This document shows, one piece after another, positions 32,574 to 43,474 of a stretch of 64,000 nucleotides of DNA. The translations under genes were made by a program, and so were the position numbers. The DNA is taken from assembly GCA_002778195.1 (NCBI GenBank), contig PCDI01000013.1, positions 577,021-641,020 of the forward strand. The letters are read 5' to 3'. The first letter of the stretch is position 1, and every line of letters starts with the position of its first letter. Under the pieces are notes generated by a model. The model did not search any database. It was not told the DNA's origin and saw nothing but the letters and a program-made list of their open reading frames with translations. Source of the DNA: Raffaelea ambrosiae (lineage: Eukaryota; Ascomycota; Sordariomycetes; Ophiostomatales; Ophiostomataceae).

Positions 32574-34599
32574 ATGTCGAATACTGTGGTCGGAAACGTC
32601 TACCAGAGCATCATCGAGGATGTGATCTCGGCGTCGCGCGTCGATTTCGAAGAGAACGGTGTCGAGGAGGGTGTTTTGGCTGATCTGCGCCAGGTAAGAA
32701 AAAGGCAATGGGTTGCCCTGTTGTGAGAATGTTGTCCCTTTTTGCTTTTGGTGTCATTGTTTGTCCTTCCTATCTTGTCGTGATCTTTCTTTCTCTTGCT
32801 GCTTTTGTCGTCCCCCGTCATCCATCAATTTCATCCGTCATCCCTCTTTTCTTTTTCTTTCTCGTCTTTCATTTGACCTTCCATCATCTCATCATGGATT
32901 CACGTCCTCCGAGGTCGGGGTTGGGTGATGGGGTGATGGGTTTTGCGAGATAATCTCTTGTCTCCCAGCCCTTGCTCTCCAGCGAGAGAGGGAAGCGATC
33001 ACAGAAAGGCGGCGCCAGTGTGGGCGGCGGTCCCGACTATTTGGGGTCCTATTTAAACTTTGCCACTGTTGCCCCGCTCGAAACCCGGCGCCACCCCTCG
33101 CGCATGATTGGCTGGATCGAGCACGGTTGCCTAGGATCACGTGAATCCCGCCAGGAGCTCATGATGAGGACTCACTCGTGGGATGTTGCATGCACAGGCT
33201 GGGAGGGAAGCACAGCGAAGCACGCGACAGCTGATTTTCTGTGTGATTCTTGGTCGATCATGTCGTTCTTGATGTGGACGGTTCGTGGTGAAACCGCAGG
33301 CTAACCAGTGTTCTTCACCGAAAACACAGGGATGGCAAAAGAAGCTGTCGCAGTACAACGTGGCCCAGTTCCCATGGGATCCCAAGCCAGACCTGGAGCA
33401 GGCTGGGAATGGAGCGGCCGCAGCACCGACGACGACAGCAAGCTCGATGCCGGCTGCCACAACGGCAGCACAGGCCAATGCTGCCTTCGCACAGCCCATC
33501 ATGGACACTACCGCCGCCACCACACAGGCAGGCGGACTGCCCATGCCGAGCCTGCCCATGCCATCGCTGGATGCTCCGGCCCTGAAGACTGAGTCGGGGC
33601 AGGAGCATGCCATTAAGCTGGAACCGGATACCCAGAACGGCGGCATGTCTAGCATTCCGACGACAACGCATGTGCCGCCACCCAACTTCCCGCCCATGCC
33701 TGTTGGCGGCGGCAACGCTGCGATGCGCGCCGTACAAGCGCTGCAGAACACCTACGGCCAGCGTGCTGCTGCAAGCATCAACGCCATCCAGTCGGGTATG
33801 CAGCAGCAGCCCGGCCAGCAGCCAACTCAGCAGCAGCAGCAGCAGCAGCGGCCTGCGGGCATTCAGCAGATGAATGCGGCTGCTGCGCAGCAGTACCGCG
33901 CACAGGTGGCTGCCCAGCAAGCGGCGCAGCTGAATGGCACGACAAACGGCGTGAACCGGTCGCAGATGGATGGTGCCGGCGACGAATACGAGGGCGTGCT
34001 CGTGCAGCAGCGGGCGGCGGGCGAGGCGCCAGTCGAGCTGGGTCGCATGGAGATTGACGGCCTGCTACACGAGCAGATCCTGCAACAGGCGAAGGAGATG
34101 GAGGGCGGCGGGCTGATGGTGCCGCTGCGGCAGGCGACCAAGCACAAACGGCGGGCGGTGCGCAGCGGCAAGGGCAAGGAGATTGCCGGTTCCGCTGATG
34201 CCGTCTCCGCGTATTCTTCTTCCCGTACCTACGCTGTCGAGAACATTGTGCAAGCCGATGGTCCGGATGACGACGACGACGACGACGACAACAAGGAGGG
34301 CATCCTGGTCGATGAAGACGCTATCAACTCGGACCTCGACGACCCGGACGAGGACCAGGAGGAGGACGATGATGACGACGACATGATGGGTCCTATCATG
34401 CTCTGTGTCTACGACAAGGTGCAGCGGGTCAAGAACAAGTGGTATGTCAAAGCGCAGGCTTCCGTTCTAAGGGTACAACTGCCTTTTTGCTCACATTACT
34501 CACTCTTTCCACAGGAAGTGCACGCTCAAGGATGGCGTACTCACTGTTAATGGCAAGGAATACGTCTTTCACAAGGCTACTGGGGAGTATGAGTGGTAA
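32574..34599 (+). CDS. TOA1: Transcription initiation factor TFIIA large subunit (Toa1)
   Basis: Exons 32574-32693, 33330-34441 and 34515-34599 encode 438 aa. Exon 1 (MSNTVVGNVYQSIIEDVISA to DLRQ) joins in phase 0 to GWQKKLSQYNVAQFPWDP, giving the conserved helical N-terminal domain that forms the four-helix bundle with the small subunit. The middle is a Gln/Ala/Pro-rich spacer. An acidic tract (DDDDDDDN, then DDDDDDMMGPIML) leads into the C-terminal beta-barrel part CVYDKVQRVKNKWKCTLKDG and ends HKATGEYEW, the usual terminus. TFIIA stabilises TBP on the TATA box. The first intron, 636 bases, is unusually long for this genome; the second is 73 bases. Start ATG has GCC before it. Confidence 0.97.
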
Positions 34600-36001
34600 T
34601 CCCGGCCTGGCAGGGACGGGGACGATGGAGTGGGATGCGTTCCGGAGAACAAGCTCGTCCCCAAACAGCTCTCGCGCCAAATCGCAAGGCGGAAGACAGA
34701 AGCCGAGGGGAGGGATTTGGGTCGGCAACGCCAAGACTCATGGCCATGGCTGTTCCAATAAGAGAGTGAAGCTGTGCTTGATAAAACCTTCAACTGACTT
34801 TTTTGCTCATGATAAATGTTTGTGTTCTCCCATGTTTAGAGGGAAACGCTGTTGGCAACCCACCCTCCCCTCCCAACCCGGAATAAGAAAGAACACCAAT
34901 TACTGGGTGGGAAGGAATGAAGTTCATGAGGGTTTTTTTTTTGTAATTTTCGACTTTTATTTGTTTTTCTTTGCCTTCGGGTTTATGTTTTTATCGTTGT
35001 GTCCTTGGTTCTCCTTGTTTTTTTTTTCATTAGTATTATTGGTTGTTAAAGGGTGTATATTTTCTTATTTTTTTATTTTTTATTTTGCTCTTTTCTTGCT
35101 GCTTTCCTGCATTTTCCCCCTCCATCCGTTTTAGAAAGTGCACACGACCATAGTCGAAACCAAGTCCAAACCAAAAGCAGTTCAGCCCAGTGGAAACTAT
35201 CCAGTCTTCCAAATTAAGGAAGTTGGTTAGATTGCAGGAAAGCGGCCACAGAGCGAGTCAGGAGCAGATAGGCCTTAAACTACACCACGCCCGAACTGCT
35301 GGCTTTCTGACCTTGTCCCCCCTAGCAGGATAAATACAATTGAGCCTAAAATCGGCAGGCAAGATACGAGTATTGTTATCGTGGAGCCCTTTTTTTTTCG
35401 GCCCACACCATTTGTCTTCTTTTCCAGCAACTCGAAGCGACAAGACACTCCCAGTGTTCTGCACTCTTTGGCCACCCGAGTCTCACTGGCATCCGAAGTA
35501 ACTCCGAGATGTGCACGATGTTTACGCGTTTGTTGAAGACTAGTGAACCGTTCACGGTGTGTAGTAAGAGCGGTCACCCCCATTGGAGATCTGCTGGTTG
35601 GCCGCCACGCGGCGCGCAAAAGCCCGACGGTCACGATGCCGGAGGGACCCCGCAATCGGATTTCTCTGTTTAGGAGGGCCACGGGGTCCACGGGGTCCAC
35701 GAGGTGCAGGATTGGGAGGGATATGGCTTGGTGGGCTGACCCTGCACGATCGTGTCCCTCTCTTTCTTTTTTTTTTTCTTCTCTTTCTTTCTTTTCTTCC
35801 CTCGTCTTTCCTGATTTTGGTTCTCGCCAATCCGAGAAAAGAAGCATTGGATCTTGCCATTTCTTTGCGAAGCTCCTTTTTGATTACTTGCTGTGATTGC
35901 TTCCTGTGATCAGCATCTCCAGCCTAGTTGACTCTTTTTTTTGCCCCTTCGTCCGAGCTTCTTTAACCGATCCCCCCCCCCCCCAAACCAACTCCCACAA
36001 C
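34600..36001. other. Intergenic region upstream of the L-arabinitol dehydrogenase gene
   Basis: About 1.4 kb with the TOA1 3' end and the dehydrogenase promoter. T-rich patches lie at 34930-35095. A TACGAGTA copy lies at 35365. A short CACGGGGTC tandem duplication lies at about 35682-35700. A C run of 13 (35972-35984) sits 18 bp before the start codon. I could not find a convincing XlnR/AraR-type site. Confidence 0.5.
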
Positions 36002-37138
36002 ATGTCTTCCAACGCTCCGACCGTGGCGCCCACCAAGGCCAACATTGGCGTCTACACCAACCCCGACCACGGCCTCTGGATCGCCCCTTCCGAGCCCTCC
36101 GTCGAATCCGTGCAGGCGGGCTCCAAGGACCTGCTGCCGGGCCAGGTCACCGTGGCCATTCGCAGCACCGGCATCTGCGGCTCCGACGTCCACTTCTGGC
36201 GCCACGGCGCCATTGGCCCAATGATTGTGACCGACAACCATGTTCTGGGCCACGAGTCGGCCGGCGAGGTCGTCGCCGTGCACCCGGACGTGAAGAGCCT
36301 CCAGGTCGGCGACCGCGTGGCCATTGAGCCCAACATCATCTGCGGCACCTGCACGCCGTGCCTGACGGGCCGCTACAACGGCTGCGAGTCTGTCCAGTTC
36401 CTGTCCACGCCGCCGGTCGACGGCCTGCTGCGCCGCTACGTCAACCACCCGGCCGAGTGGTGCCACAAGATGGGCAGCCTCTCGTGGGAAGAGGGCGCCA
36501 TGCTCGAGCCGCTCAGCGTCGCCCTCGCTGGCATCGCCCGCGCCAAGCTCGCCCTCGGCGACCCCGTGCTCGTCTGCGGCGCGGGGCCCATCGGCCTCAT
36601 CACGGCCATCTGCGCGCGCGCCGCGGGCGCCTGCCCGCTGGTCATCACCGACATTGACGCCGGCCGGCTGGCGTTTGCCGCCAAGACGGTGCCGGGCATC
36701 AAGACGGTGCAGGTGCCGCTGTCGGGCAAGGGCACGACCCTGGACGAGGTGGCCGAGAACACGGCCAAGATGATCGTACAGGACGGCTTCGGCGGCATCG
36801 AGCCGGCGCTGGCCCTGGACGCCACGGGCGTGGAGAGCAGCATTGCGGCGGCGGTGTGGGCGGTGCAGTTTGGCGGCAAGGTGTTTGTGATCGGCGTGGG
36901 CCGCAACGAGATGCGGATTCCGTTTATGCGGGCGAGCGTGCGCGAGGTGGACGTGCAGTTCCAGTACCGGTACAGCAACACGTGGCCGCGGGCGATCCGG
37001 CTGGTGCAGAGCGGGCTGGTGGACCTGCGGTCGCTGGTGACGCACCGGTTCAAGCTGGAGGATGCCGTGGAGGCGTTCCGGACGGCGTCGGACCCGAAGA
37101 CGGGCGCGATCAAGGTGCAGATCCAGAGTTTGGATTAG
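36002..37138 (+). CDS. lad1: L-arabinitol 4-dehydrogenase (zinc-dependent medium-chain dehydrogenase)
   Basis: Single exon, 378 aa. Catalytic zinc ligands are seen at Cys59 (TGICGSDVHFW), His84-Glu85 (GHES) and Glu169. The structural zinc set is Cys114, 117, 120 and 128. The Rossmann motif is GAGPIG (193-198), and the Asp217-Ile218 pair in VITDIDAGR marks NAD+ rather than NADP+ use. The HFWRHGAIGPMIV stretch is typical of fungal L-arabinitol 4-dehydrogenases and separates them from xylitol and sorbitol dehydrogenases. It oxidises L-arabinitol to L-xylulose in the L-arabinose catabolic pathway. Substrate assignment rests on sequence memory; a close polyol dehydrogenase is the alternative. The start ATG at 36002 follows CAAC; the frame is open upstream but has no ATG there. 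Confidence 0.92.
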   Translation: MSSNAPTVAPTKANIGVYTNPDHGLWIAPSEPSVESVQAGSKDLLPGQVTVAIRSTGICGSDVHFWRHGAIGPMIVTDNHVLGHESAGEVVAVHPDVKSLQVGDRVAIEPNIICGTCTPCLTGRYNGCESVQFLSTPPVDGLLRRYVNHPAEWCHKMGSLSWEEGAMLEPLSVALAGIARAKLALGDPVLVCGAGPIGLITAICARAAGACPLVITDIDAGRLAFAAKTVPGIKTVQVPLSGKGTTLDEVAENTAKMIVQDGFGGIEPALALDATGVESSIAAAVWAVQFGGKVFVIGVGRNEMRIPFMRASVREVDVQFQYRYSNTWPRAIRLVQSGLVDLRSLVTHRFKLEDAVEAFRTASDPKTGAIKVQIQSLD

Positions 37139-38331
37139 AGAGGGAGGGGAGAAGGGAAGAAAAAAAAAAGAAAAAAAAAGGAACGGCCAGCCGGGCGTGA
37201 TAGGAAGTGTGAGAGAAGGTTGGGAAGGTCGAGAAAGTAGAAAGGTCGAGAAGCCGCGAAGCGGTGAAGCCGTGTGAGAAAGAGTCGACGAGAACGAAGA
37301 GCAATCACTGGCCTGGCTCAGGGGCTGTTAGAGGAGCCGGAGAGCTCCAGGCAAAGGAAGGAAAGAGACGACCAAACCCGAGCGGAGACCCAACGGCGAG
37401 GCAGAGAAGCGCGAGAAACGCTGTCGAGAAGGGAGGGGAGGAGGGCTGTTGAGAACAAACAACGACCATCTGCCCAAGCCGGAATAATCAGCCCATGCAG
37501 CCAAGCTAGTTAGAGCTTACAGAGCTCCCATTGCGCTGAAGAAAACAGCTTGTCAACCTCCTCCCCCCCTTCTTGTCCACAGCCACCACATAGAAGAGTC
37601 GTCATCGGCACCCGAACATTGATATAGACAAAAATAGACATCCTCCCTACCCTCAAAGCCCGGCCCGTCTTATATGTCCAGCCCGGTCGTGCTGCCGAGA
37701 GTTGCGCGGCTCCATGGCCACGCCAGAATTATGGTTGTCCACACATAGCTCCATCAATTGGTGCTTGCTGATTGGCCCTGCCGGCTGGAGCGCCCTGCTC
37801 CACTCTGGCGAGAACTCCCGAGCTTTTTTTTTTTCACGCTTCGGGTTTTGCGTGTCCCTTTCTCTTATTTCGCTCGCTCTTTCCCTTCTCTTCCTCGCTC
37901 CTTCCCTCTCCTGACTGAGATCCCCCATCCTCCCATTGAACCATCCCAAACGAAAAAGCTTCATCGCCAATTTCGTGTCCTTCTTTTTTTTATTTTTGGT
38001 TTGTCGTGTCAATCAACACACACACATACCCCTGTCTTGTCGGGCTTCTTCCTTCTTTTCTATTTGGGGGTTTTTCCTTTTCTTCTTTTTTTTTTCCTTT
38101 TTTTTTTAATTTCTTTGCCCGTGCCTGCCTCTCTCTCCACTCAATTCCCTCGATCCGGACAGCCTTGACGAATTTGCTCCCTTTTTTTTCACGGTTTCGC
38201 GATATTTCGTTTCGTCGCCCATCCATTTGCGCGTTTTTTTTTCTCAACTTTCGCGCAATCAGCCTACTCGATACCCCCCGTCTCTCCCGACAACTCTTTT
38301 TTTTTCCCTCCCTCCCTCACAACAATCCACA
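37139..38331. other. Intergenic region upstream of ATP20
   Basis: About 1.2 kb. The proximal 450 bp on the plus strand are strongly pyrimidine-rich with repeated T runs (about 37826, 37986, 38085-38110), a typical fungal leader. An inverted CCAAT word lies at 37771-37775. No gene. Confidence 0.5.
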
Positions 38332-39278
38332 ATGTCGACGTTCTCCGTTGCCGCGCGCCCCATGATGCGCCCAACCCCCTTCTCTACGTCTCGTCTCGTC
38401 CTGCGCCCCCGGACAGCCCGTCGCTTCGAGTCCACAGACGCTGCCTCCAAGGCGCAACAGGCGGCTGCCAACGCGTCGGCAAAGGCTATGCAGGGTCTGT
38501 CGCGCGCCACGGCTGCTGCCGGCCCTGTGCTGTCCAGCGCCGCCAAGAACCTGCAGGGCGCACTCGGCCGTGTCGGCGGCCGCTCCGGCAAGGTCATTGC
38601 CTTTGTTGAGCGTACGTGGCATTCTAGTTTTCTGTTTCTCGCTTTGCTCGTGTTTTTTTTTCCCGGGTTGTCAGACAATGGTTCTTTCTCCCTTGGCTGT
38701 TTCTGTCAATTGCTACTTTTTCTGCGCGTCTTTTTTTTCTGGTTCCTCGCTTCGCTCGTTTTTATTTTTATTTTTTTTATTTTTCTCGTGTTTCATCTGC
38801 CTCCCTTTTTTTTTCCCCCCGTCCTTCCAGCTAGCTAACCCGTTTCCTCAGGCCAAACTCCCTTCGTTGTCTACTACTCCCGCGTCGGCCTCGAGCTCGG
38901 CAAGCTCATCTTCAAGAACCAGAAGATGACTCCTCCGTAAGTCTGCACTCTTCTGGCTGCAATTCCCGGCCTTCCCGGGGGGGAGCTCGGCGCACACGCG
39001 CATTCCGAACCAATGCGAACCAAGCTAACAAAGCATCATGCAGCTCCCTCGACGTCTTCCAGTCCTACTTCCAGAACGCGTGGAAGCAGGTCCAGGACCC
39101 CAGCAAGCTCATCCAGTCTCCCGCCGCCATCCTCCAGCAGATCCGCTCCGTCACTCCGGCCCAGCTGGCCACCGCCGGCGTCCTCGGCGCTGAGCTCCTT
39201 GGCTTCTTCACCGTCGGCGAGATCATTGGCCGGTTCAAGCTGATCGGCTACCACGGCGAGACTGCCCACCACCACTAA
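38332..39278 (+). CDS. ATP20: Mitochondrial F1Fo ATP synthase subunit g (Atp20)
   Basis: Exons 38332-38611, 38852-38936 and 39044-39278 encode 199 aa, with GCTAAC branch points before both acceptors and matching phases. The first 40 residues are rich in Arg, Ser, Thr and Pro without acids, a mitochondrial presequence. The conserved part reads TPFVVYYSRVGLELGKLIFK, then SLDVFQSYFQNAWKQVQDP, then a membrane helix near the end, AQLATAGVLGAELLGFFTVG. The GxxxG-like AGVLG part is expected for the dimer interface. Subunit g stabilises ATP synthase dimers and so shapes the cristae. The Ala-rich insertion after the presequence (AAANASAKAMQGLSRATAAA) is common in moulds. First intron 240 bases, second 107. 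Confidence 0.96.
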
Positions 39279-40247
39279 AACGGTGTAGGATGGTGACGGG
39301 AGCCGAAGAAAAGAAGGAAATAAGGCGCTCTCCGAAAGGAACATGGGACCGGCGGGATGCGATGCTGCGGGCTGAAAGGTACGAAAACCGCCAATGGAGA
39401 GGGAAAAGCCATCAGGAGTCCGTCACGACCATCGGCTCTCGGTTGTTCACTCTTGTCCATGGGCAGGCTCTTACTGCGGCGACGTCCTCGCCTCTCTCTT
39501 CCGCCCTTGCCCCTTCTTTCTTCTTCTCCGGTGAATTGTTTTTGTTTTTTGTTTTTTTGTTTTTCTTTATATTTTCTACTCTGTTGTTTATTTCCCTTAC
39601 CTTTTTTTTTCTATTTGCCATGTAAATTCCCTACGTGTACATCAGCTGTTGCATAAAGAAAGAGAATACGGATTAGGCGGAGAACGGAAGAGGTCTCATG
39701 CACCAAAATTACAGACCCCAAGACAGGTATAATAAATTATGTCCTCGTTCAAACGCACGAAAAAAAAATCAATAAAGAAGCCTCTATCCAATGCTTGGGT
39801 ATATATATACACATAACACTCTTCATTAGTCGTGCTGATGACCAGGGAGGGGTCATGCAGGGTGTCGTGTCACGTCTTCATTCAGCCTTGTCCAGCCTTG
39901 GTCGAACCTACTTCGACTGACATTGGAACCGATCTCGACCTCATTTCCACGAAACCGGTTCTCCTCGTCCCTCCTCGTCCCTGCTCTTGATGCCCATACG
40001 CCCATGCCAATGCACGCAAATACCTAGACGACCAACAGCCAGATCAAAAGCGCCAGAAATGTCCCCAAGAGAAAGCCAACCGAAAAAAATAAAAGGGAAA
40101 GAGAGAGGAGGAAAGCAATGTCGATGACGTCGCCCATTCAGGAGAATGGCCGCCTTGCAGTCCAGACGTATCTGTATTTTGTGTTTGATTCACTTGTTAG
40201 TGTTGAACTCTCACCCATCTAGTGCGAAACCTCCCTCTCTCTGAAAC
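39279..40247. other. Convergent 3' region between ATP20 and the methyltransferase gene
   Basis: About 970 bp with T-rich runs around 39540-39610. It probably holds both 3' untranslated regions. No gene is seen. Confidence 0.5.
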
Positions 40248-41781
40248 TTACAGCACGCAGTAGGCATGCACACCGGGGTTCCCAATCTCTTCTCGCACAC
40301 CAGCTATCAGGTTGCGGATGTCTTCCAGCGTGTACGTGCTGTAGTGTGTGAACGGACCCAGTGTCAGGGCCCCCAGCCAGTGGTCAAACGACAGCTTGAA
40401 CCACCGGCCTACTTCGGCCTCGTGTTGCCGTACCTCGTCGTCAGGACCTCCTCCTCCTCCTCCTACAGCGTTGCCCGGCCAGGGCCCAAAAGGCAGTCGG
40501 ATTGTGCGCTGGCGTACCTCCACAAATCCGGCCGCCTCCAACGCCCGGCACGTCGCCGCTCCGTCGACTCGCATTGGTCGCCCCGCCTGGTCCATGCAGT
40601 GCAGCAGCGTCCGGCCCCAGCTCTCCAGGTACTGCTGCTGCGGCAGCGTCCCGTCGTCGCTGCGGGGTGTCCAGTCGATCTCGATGTGCTCGATGTGGCC
40701 GACGCCTGGGATGAGATGGCGAAAGATGACTCGATAGATCGGGTCCCAGGCGCGGACGGCGCCATTGAGGCAGCGGACGTGGATGAGATCCCAGGTGTTT
40801 TCGCCGAGGCCGAGCCAGGACGACTCGATGTCGAGGCGCTGAAACTTGGCGTTGGCAGGTATTCTAGTAGAAGAAGAAGGAAAGGTTGAGAAAGAGAAAA
40901 AGGTAAGAAGAAAGAAGAGAGAATATGAACAACGACAAAATAGAAACGCAGGAAGAAAAAGTTTAGAAAATCATACACGCAAGACAATTTCAACAATCAA
41001 GAACTAGAGCAGAAACAAAAATCAAAAAACACGAGTAGGGGGACCAGAAAGAGATGGGTACTAACAGTTTCGGTTGGAAGGGATTGATATCTATACCCCA
41101 AACCTCTGATCGACCTGCATAGAGACTTGTACGATGTTAGAGAAGACGAGACAACAAAAATTAGTACGCAAACAGAAGGGGTGACGACATACTCTGCCAT
41201 CTCTATGACCCACATCCCCGTCCCCGTACCCAGGTCCAGGATGCGGAGGTGCTCATTGGGTCGGAGTGGTGTGTCGTGGATCTTTTCCCGCCCTTCCGGC
41301 CCGGCGCGGGCAATACTCACGGCCCGATGGAAGATGTCCATGCGGTTGGCCTCGGTCTGGCTGAGTCAGTTTGTGCACAAAATGGAGCGATCAACATCGT
41401 GATGAACTTTTGTTTTTTGCGTGTGTGAAAGTCTTCCGATTTTGCGCTTCCCAGCCCCCTTATTGCTGCATTTGTTTGCATTTCTCGTATTCCTACTTCC
41501 TTTTCTTCTCTTCTTTCTTCTTTATTTTTTTTCTTCATTTTTCTATTTTGTCGTATTTTCTAGTCTTCTGACCTAGCATATTTTTGTTGAAACACCAGTC
41601 TGTTTCGAGAACGTACCGAGTCGCAGGGGAAGATGTAGGAACGCTTGTGGACCAGATAGTGCCGGCCATTCTCTTCAAATGTCAAGCCACTAGGGCTGTT
41701 TGGGGACCTGTTCTCGTTCAAAGAACACAACGGGGCGTCAGCACGTTCACCTGCACTCGTAGGACTTGAGAGGGCTTGCAT
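40248..41781 (-). CDS. SAM-dependent methyltransferase, LaeA/UMTA-like
   Basis: Four exons, 41781-41617, 41356-41193, 41125-41066 and 40863-40248, give 334 aa. Motif I ILDLGTGTGMWVIEMA (GTGTG loop at about 98-102) and the following SEVWGIDINPFQP place it in the class I methyltransferase family containing LaeA and UMTA-type enzymes of moulds. FQRLDIE, then TWDLIHVRCLNGAV (motif IV region) and GVGHIEHIEIDW follow. The N-terminal segment NGRRY-like (NGRHYLVHKRSYIFPCDSTE) and the tail YTLEDIRNLIAGVREEI also fit. The substrate is unknown; relatives act in secondary-metabolism control or on small molecules. Exon 3 must use an AAG acceptor (41126) to stay in frame, because the CAG 11 bases further in gives an early stop. 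ATG at 41781 has A at -3; a two-ATG, 8-codon upstream frame precedes it. Confidence 0.85.
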
Positions 41782-43100
41782 TGTGCTTGCGGCATTCAAA
41801 CCCACCTTCTGTCCGACATCATGGCTGGGCTGTGGTCAACACAACTTCGGAGTGTAAACCACCCTTCTGTCATGCAAGTGGTGCAAAGCCGTATGGCGAT
41901 GAACTGGGCTAGCTGGGGGACTTGGGGATAACGATGACGGTATAAATGCTTGTAAGTGCTTATTGGGTTTATTGTTGTGTGTTGTCAAAAAACAATTAGT
42001 TGTCAATAATGTGTCCTGACCGGGCGTGGAAATAAGAAAAGGCATGAAACCGATAATATCCCAGCAGCAGGAAAGATGCCTGGGGGAGAAAGGGAAGGCT
42101 TCTTGGTATATATGCCTTCCGTCCAAAGTAGGGAAGGGGGCAAGAGCGAGGGGGCAAAGAAGCGTATCAAAATTAGGCCGCGTCTGGGTTGGACAAGTAG
42201 CCCCCTGTGAGTGGTGTGGGAGAGGAACAGCACAAAAGAAAGGCGAGGCCCTTAAGCGAAAGTAAGCGGGAGAGACGCAAACTAACAAGAAAGGACAGAA
42301 TGTTGTGAGAGAACAAACTGTAGACGCGATGCAGAAAAGCAGGGGGGGGTATGATTTTAAAAATAGGAGGATGGGCTGCAGAAAGGAGAACAAAACAAAC
42401 CATCAAAGGGGAGGACGAGAAAGGCAAAGAGGACGGTTGAAACAAACAGGGAAGGCAGAAAAGAGCTGTAAGAGCTGTAGAAAAATAGTAGAGAAAATAA
42501 CACACGCAAGCCCCCGGCGGGCTGGCTACACATACGAGACCCAAAAGAGCGGAGACATCCACGGACATGCAACCACAGAGCCACACGTTGCAGGCGGGCG
42601 TGGGACTAAGGGGGGATTAGAGGAAGCAAAAAAAGAAAGAGGCTGTCTCGCTCCCCGGACGGCCGTCTTGTTTCTTGCAACAACAAACGAACGTGGGATT
42701 TGTGTATTCCAGATTTGGGGGCCGTTCTTGCCTGCTCGCCCGCTAGAAGATATTTTGGGTCGCCGGCTGGCTTGGCTACGGCAACCGGCCGGGCAGGAGG
42801 ACGCCTCTGCTGCGCTGGAGGATGCAAGGCCATGCCAGAACAGGACAGCGAGGCCTCTCTGTGCTTCGCTAGGGCACAGCAAGAGCAAGCGGGAGTGGAC
42901 AGGAGGCAGACGGTGGGGTGTGGTGAGGCGGGTATCGGCCCTAGCCCGAGGCTCAGCCTTGGGGCCTCCAGAAGGGAGCAGAAGGGGGCCCGCGGGAAGG
43001 CGGCAGAGTGTGTTGTTGTTGCTGCCTGCCATATTGCAAGAGAGAGTGTGTTCTTCCCTGTTCTGGCCGTGCTGGGCAGCGATGGACAAGGGCGAGGAGG

Positions 43101-43131
43101 CCGTGGACGGCCGTGGACGCCGTGGACGCCA
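43101..43131. repeat. Short tandem repeat, CCGTGGACG units
   Basis: Three nearly identical 9-10 base units lie in a GC-rich gene-poor stretch. Confidence 0.75.
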
Positions 43132-43317
43132 GCAGGCCGCCGGGGTGGACTGGGGCGATTTCCGCTTTGGACGCGTAAACAAGGTCTACCCAGCTGGCCG
43201 GGCCTGGATAAGTGGCCATCTATAAGTGTGCGTGCTATATGTGTCATTGGAGCCTCTGATACGGGGGTGTGCGGTACCATGCAAGACAGACTGTATTTAC
43301 CGGTGTATGGGGCCAGA

Positions 43318-43343
43318 ATGGCCTCCATGGCCTCCATGGCCTC
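43318..43343. repeat. Tandem repeat of ATGGCCTCC
   Basis: Nearly three exact 9-base units. In one frame they encode Met-Ala-Ser, but no gene model supports translation. Confidence 0.8.
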
Positions 43344-43452
43344 GGCAGCGTCACCGGTACAGCGGCGAAATTTCTCGTACCAGTTCCCGGGTTGGGCAGA
43401 CGATGGGTGTGCTGACCTTGCCACATGCTCTGCCGCCGAAAATTTCAGAAGA

Positions 43453-43474
43453 AAATTTAAATTTAAAATTTAAA
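43453..43474. repeat. AT-only AAATTT tandem patch in GC-rich DNA
   Basis: Alternating AAA and TTT blocks span 22 bases with no G or C, with GC-rich DNA on both sides. The pattern is palindromic and would be intrinsically bent. Confidence 0.75.

Noticed and set aside
35963..37045. 360-codon minus-strand open frame over the L-arabinitol dehydrogenase gene
   Set aside because: Histidine- and Arg-rich mirror of a GC-rich gene; no domain.
41836..42393. 185-codon minus-strand hydrophobic frame
   Set aside because: Short hydrophobic runs arise from T/C-rich DNA; no start context, no conserved motif.
42305..43225. 306-codon plus-strand frame in the gene-poor block
   Set aside because: Arg/Gly/Lys-rich, no domain, and overlapped by equally long frames on both strands.
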